Of a DNA stretch of 64,000 nt, positions 60,788 through 64,000 are shown in pieces. The notes below the pieces were generated by a model. The model saw nothing but the letters and a program-made list of their open reading frames with translations. It did not search any database and had not been told where the DNA came from. The translations under genes and the position numbers were made by a program. The stretch comes from Sulfurivermis sp040755915 (GTDB lineage: Bacteria; Pseudomonadota; Gammaproteobacteria; Thiohalomonadales; Thiohalomonadaceae): contig JBFLWM010000041.1 of NCBI GenBank assembly GCA_040755915.1, forward strand, positions 1-64,000. The letters are read 5' to 3'. Positions within the stretch are counted from its first letter, which is position 1; each line of letters begins with the position of its first letter.

Positions 60788-62224
60788 ATGGAGTGGGAAA
60801 CTGTCATCGGGCTGGAGATCCATGCCCAGCTGGCCACCCGAAGCAAGATATTTTCCGGTGCCTCCACCGCCTTCGGCGCGGCGCCCAACACCCAGGCCTG
60901 TGCGGTGGACCTCGGCCTGCCCGGCGTTCTGCCGGTGCTGAACAAGGAGGCGGTGCGCATGGCGACCAAGTTCGGCCTCGCCATCGGTGCCACGGTGGCG
61001 GAGCGCTCGGTGTTTGCGCGCAAGAACTACTTCTACCCCGACCTGCCCAAGGGCTACCAGATCTCCCAGTACGAACTGCCGATCGTGGCCAACGGCCACA
61101 TCGACATCGAACTGGAAGACGGCACGACGAAGCGCATCGGCGTCACCCGCGCCCATCTGGAAGAGGACGCCGGCAAGTCGCTGCACGAGGACTTCCACGG
61201 CATGACCGGCATCGACCTCAACCGCGCCGGCACGCCGCTGCTGGAGATCGTCTCCGAGCCGGACATGCGCTCGGCCCAGGAGGCGGTGGCCTACATGAAG
61301 CGCATCCACGAACTGGTGCGCTACATCGAGATCTGCGACGGCAACATGCAGGAGGGCTCCTTCCGCTGTGACGCCAACGTGTCGGTGCGCCCGAAGGGAC
61401 AAAAGGAGTTCGGCACCCGCGCCGAACTGAAGAACATCAATTCGTTCCGTTTCGTGGAAAAGGCCATCGAATACGAGGTCGAGCGCCAGATCGCGCTGAT
61501 CGAATCCGGTGGCAAGGTGGTGCAGGAGACGCGCCTGTATGACCCGGACAAGAACGAGACCCGTTCCATGCGCGCCAAGGAAGAGGCCAACGACTACCGC
61601 TACTTCCCCGACCCGGACCTGCTGCCGGTGGTGATCGAACCGTCCTTCATCGAGGCGGTGCGCGCCACCCTGCCCGAGCTGCCCGAGGCGCGGCGCCGGC
61701 GTTTCGTCAGCGAGTACGGCCTGTCGAACTATGACGCCGATTTCCTCACCGCCAGCCGCCCGCTGGCCGATTACTACGAGGCGGTGGTGAAGAGCGTCGG
61801 CGGCGAGGCCAAGCTGTGTGCCAACTGGGTGATGGGCGACCTGTCCGCCAATCTCAATCGCGACGGCAAGGAGATTGCCGACTCGCCGGTGTCGACCGAG
61901 CAACTGGCCGGCATGATCCGGCGCATCCTCGACAACACCATCTCCGGCAAGATCGCCAAGGAGGTGTTCGAGGCGATGTGGAACGGCGAGGGCGATGCCG
62001 ACGCGGTGATCGACAAGAAGGGCCTCAGGCAGATCACCGACAGCGGTGCCATCGAGAAGATCATCGACGACATCCTCGCTGCCAATCCGGACAACGTCGC
62101 CGCCTACCGCAGCGGCAAGGACAAGCTGTTCGGCTTCTTCGTCGGTCAGGCGATGAAGGCCACCCAGGGCAAGGCCAATCCGCAGCAGCTCAACGACCTG
62201 CTGAAGAAGAAGCTGTCCGGCTGA
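60788..62224 (+). CDS. gatB: Asp-tRNA(Asn)/Glu-tRNA(Gln) amidotransferase subunit B
   Basis: GatB activates the mischarged aminoacyl group with ATP and amidates it. The 478-residue product starts MEWETVIGLEIHAQLATRSK and shows the catalytic-core segments KNYFYPDLPKGYQISQYELP near 79-98 and LEEDAGKSLHED near 123, with LNRAGTPLLEIVSEPDMRS near 145-163. The C-terminal helical tRNA-binding YqeY-like domain runs from about 330. The operon ends in a strong terminator. Confidence 0.97.
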   Translation: MEWETVIGLEIHAQLATRSKIFSGASTAFGAAPNTQACAVDLGLPGVLPVLNKEAVRMATKFGLAIGATVAERSVFARKNYFYPDLPKGYQISQYELPIVANGHIDIELEDGTTKRIGVTRAHLEEDAGKSLHEDFHGMTGIDLNRAGTPLLEIVSEPDMRSAQEAVAYMKRIHELVRYIEICDGNMQEGSFRCDANVSVRPKGQKEFGTRAELKNINSFRFVEKAIEYEVERQIALIESGGKVVQETRLYDPDKNETRSMRAKEEANDYRYFPDPDLLPVVIEPSFIEAVRATLPELPEARRRRFVSEYGLSNYDADFLTASRPLADYYEAVVKSVGGEAKLCANWVMGDLSANLNRDGKEIADSPVSTEQLAGMIRRILDNTISGKIAKEVFEAMWNGEGDADAVIDKKGLRQITDSGAIEKIIDDILAANPDNVAAYRSGKDKLFGFFVGQAMKATQGKANPQQLNDLLKKKLSG

Positions 62225-62249
62225 GCCGTTGTGCTGTTCCGCAACTGGT

Positions 62250-62281
62250 ACAAAGGGGGCCGCACGGCCCCCTTTGTTTGT
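62250..62281 (+). terminator. Rho-independent terminator of gatCAB
   Basis: ACAAAGGGGGCCG at 62250-62262 pairs perfectly with CGGCCCCCTTTGT at 62265-62277, followed by TTGT. The 13-bp stem and position 26 bp after gatB make this the clearest coding-strand terminator in the window. Confidence 0.85.
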
Positions 62282-62388
62282 CCGGAGATGGCCGGGCGGC
62301 GCGGAGGCCAGGGGAGTTGAGGCAGGCGCGGGCCTGCGCACTGACGTGATTGCTGCTTATACTTTGCAAAAGCACAGGGAGAGAGCCA

Positions 62389-64000
62389 GTGGCGGATACG
62401 GCAGGGAACAGGCGGCAGGCCGAAGTGGTGCAGCGCCTCTGGCGCTATGCGGTGCTGGTGGCCGTGTTCTGGACTATGATGGTGTGGGGTTCGGCGCACT
62501 GGGCACAGCGCGAACACAGCAGGCACATCCTCGGCCTGGCGAAGATATGGGCCGAAACCGCCTTCGAGAAAGACATCCAGTACCGCCTGTGGAGTGCGCG
62601 TCATGGCGGCGTCTATGCCCCGGTCACCGAAGCAACGCCGCCCAACCCCTATCTTGCCGATATCTCCGAGCGTGACATCGTCACCCCATCGGGGCGCCGC
62701 CTCACGCTGATCAATCCGGCCTACATGACGCGCCAGGTGCTGGAATTGGCGCGCGAGCGCAATACCATCCTCGGCCATATCACCAGCCTCAAGCCGCTGC
62801 GTCCCGAGAACCGGGCCGATGCCTGGGAAACGGTGGCGCTACAGGCCTTCGAGCGGGGCGCCACCGAATACAGCGAAATCACCCTGGTCGACGGGCAACG
62901 TTATTTTCGCCTGATGCGTCCGCTGTATGTGGACGCCGCCTGCCTGAAGTGTCATGCGCAGCAGGGGTACCGCGAGGGTGAGGTGCGCGGTGGCCTCAGC
63001 GTGGCGGTACCCGTGTACAAGCTGCTGGAGGAAAACTCCGATCTCACCGGGCTGGTGCTGACGCATGTCGTCATGTGGCTGCTGGGGATGGCCGGCATCA
63101 TCGTGGCGACCACGGGCCTGGCACGCCAGGCCCGGCATCTCATCGACGGCAATGCGGCACTGGAGCATGAAGTGATGACGCGGCGTGAGGCCGAGGCGCG
63201 TCTGCGCGAGGAGCACCAGCGCCAGCAGGCACTGGACCATCAGTTGCAACAGGCGCAGCAGCAGTTGATGCAGTCGGAGAAGATGGCGGCCATCGGTCAG
63301 CTGGCGGCCGGTGTGGCGCACGAGATCAACAACCCCACCGGCTATGTGCTGTCCAATCTCGGCACGCTGGAGCGCTATCTGAACGACGTCTTGACCATGC
63401 TCGATGCCTACGAGCAGTGCGCCGCCTCCCTGGCGACAGACAGCGGGCACGGTGCGGCCATTGCCGCTCTGCGGCAGAAGATCGACCTCGACTATATCAA
63501 GCAGGACGTGCTGGATTTGTTGCGCGAGTCACGTGAGGGCATGAATCGTGTGCGCAAGATCGTGCAGGACCTGAAGGAGTTCTCCCATGCCGACAGCGGT
63601 GAGTGGCAGTGGTCCGATCTGGAAAACTGTTTCGAGAGCACGCTGAATGTGGTGTGGAACGAACTGAAATATCGCTGCGAGGTGGTGAAGGAGTATGGCG
63701 AGGTGCCGCCGGTGCTCTGTATTCCGTCGCAGATCAATCAGGTGATCATGAACCTGCTCACCAATGCCGCCCAGGCCATTCCGGAACACGGCACCATCAC
63801 TCTGCGTACCGGCTGCCAGGAGGACTGGGCCTGGTTCGAGGTGCGGGACAGCGGGGTTGGCATCGCGTCGGAGCACCTGCACCGGGTGTTCGAACCCTTC
63901 TTTACCACCAAGCCGGTGGGCAAGGGTACAGGCCTGGGCCTGTCGCTGTCGTTCGGTATCGTGCACAAGCATGGCGGCCGCATCGAGGTGGAGAGTACGC
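62389..64000 (+). CDS. c-haem DUF3365 sensor histidine kinase, cut by the window end
   Basis: The frame is open from a GTG at 62389 (GGGAGAGAG upstream) to the window edge, at least 537 residues. It has a membrane helix (about 19-37), a periplasmic DUF3365/Tll0287-like sensor (40-210) with CLKCH near residue 185 as c-haem site, a second helix (222-242), a coiled coil, then HisKA with GVAHEINNPTGY (phospho-acceptor His near 310). The HATPase part has NLLTNAAQAI, DSGVGIAS and GKGTGLGLSLSFGIV. The sensor shares long stretches with the GGDEF protein at 26079 (RxWxARHGGVYAPV, TPSG, INPAYMTRQ). The C-terminus, possibly with a receiver, lies outside the window. Confidence 0.9.
   Translation, partial: MADTAGNRRQAEVVQRLWRYAVLVAVFWTMMVWGSAHWAQREHSRHILGLAKIWAETAFEKDIQYRLWSARHGGVYAPVTEATPPNPYLADISERDIVTPSGRRLTLINPAYMTRQVLELARERNTILGHITSLKPLRPENRADAWETVALQAFERGATEYSEITLVDGQRYFRLMRPLYVDAACLKCHAQQGYREGEVRGGLSVAVPVYKLLEENSDLTGLVLTHVVMWLLGMAGIIVATTGLARQARHLIDGNAALEHEVMTRREAEARLREEHQRQQALDHQLQQAQQQLMQSEKMAAIGQLAAGVAHEINNPTGYVLSNLGTLERYLNDVLTMLDAYEQCAASLATDSGHGAAIAALRQKIDLDYIKQDVLDLLRESREGMNRVRKIVQDLKEFSHADSGEWQWSDLENCFESTLNVVWNELKYRCEVVKEYGEVPPVLCIPSQINQVIMNLLTNAAQAIPEHGTITLRTGCQEDWAWFEVRDSGVGIASEHLHRVFEPFFTTKPVGKGTGLGLSLSFGIVHKHGGRIEVEST

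Overview
The window is GC-rich (roughly 60-65%), densely coded chromosomal DNA from a gammaproteobacterium. The best evidence is the order mreB-mreC-mreD-mrdA-rodA-mltB-rlpA-dacA-dat-ybeD-lipB on one strand, with divergent gatCAB beside it, as in many Gammaproteobacteria. A cytochrome cd1 nitrite reductase, an assimilatory nitrate cluster and many c-di-GMP signalling proteins suggest a free-living, nitrate-using and perhaps facultatively denitrifying bacterium. The genus cannot be named from sequence alone. No rRNA, tRNA or CRISPR array was seen.

Layout. 1-2.1 kb: low-GC accessory genes (a truncated cyclase-like protein and two unknowns) and a 59-bp tandem repeat. 2.1-8.5 kb: a GNAT acetyltransferase, a TRIC-type channel, nirS behind two FNR/DNR-like boxes, a GT-B glycosyltransferase and a CLC channel. 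8.8-14.1 kb: a giant CHASE-PAS-GAF-HD-GYP receptor and a GT2 glycosyltransferase. 14.2-25.9 kb, minus strand: nasT, then nrtA-nrtB-nrtD-nasS(-like)-nirB-truncated haemoglobin-nirD-nasA. Two consensus sigma-54 promoters, an ANTAR-type RNA hairpin and a leader terminator suggest NtrC/sigma-54 initiation combined with NasT antitermination. 26-32.6 kb: a c-haem DUF3365-PAS-GGDEF protein and a PhnD-PAS-GAF-HD-GYP receptor, then glgC. 34-38.6 kb: an accessory patch with a coiled-coil protein, a TumE/TumA-like toxin-antitoxin pair, a GFA enzyme, a lone integron-type gene cassette with its attC site, and about 1.3 kb of gene-free repeats. 38.6-46 kb: a stand-alone Lrp ligand-binding domain, a cupin, two more HD-GYP proteins, and a TPR protein paired with an L,D-transpeptidase. 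46-58.8 kb: lipoate synthesis and the rod-shape/peptidoglycan cluster. 59-62.2 kb: gatCAB. 62.4 kb to the end: a DUF3365 histidine kinase cut by the window edge.

Two cross-cutting signals stand out. First, palindromic repeats of a GTAG-ended REP class are scattered through the window. Every one of the four full-length elements of the GTAGGAGCG subtype abuts a gene so that its terminal GTAG supplies that gene's UAG stop codon. Second, c-di-GMP turnover is heavily represented: four HD-GYP proteins and one GGDEF protein, three of the HD-GYP proteins sharing a GAF-HD-GYP C-terminal module.
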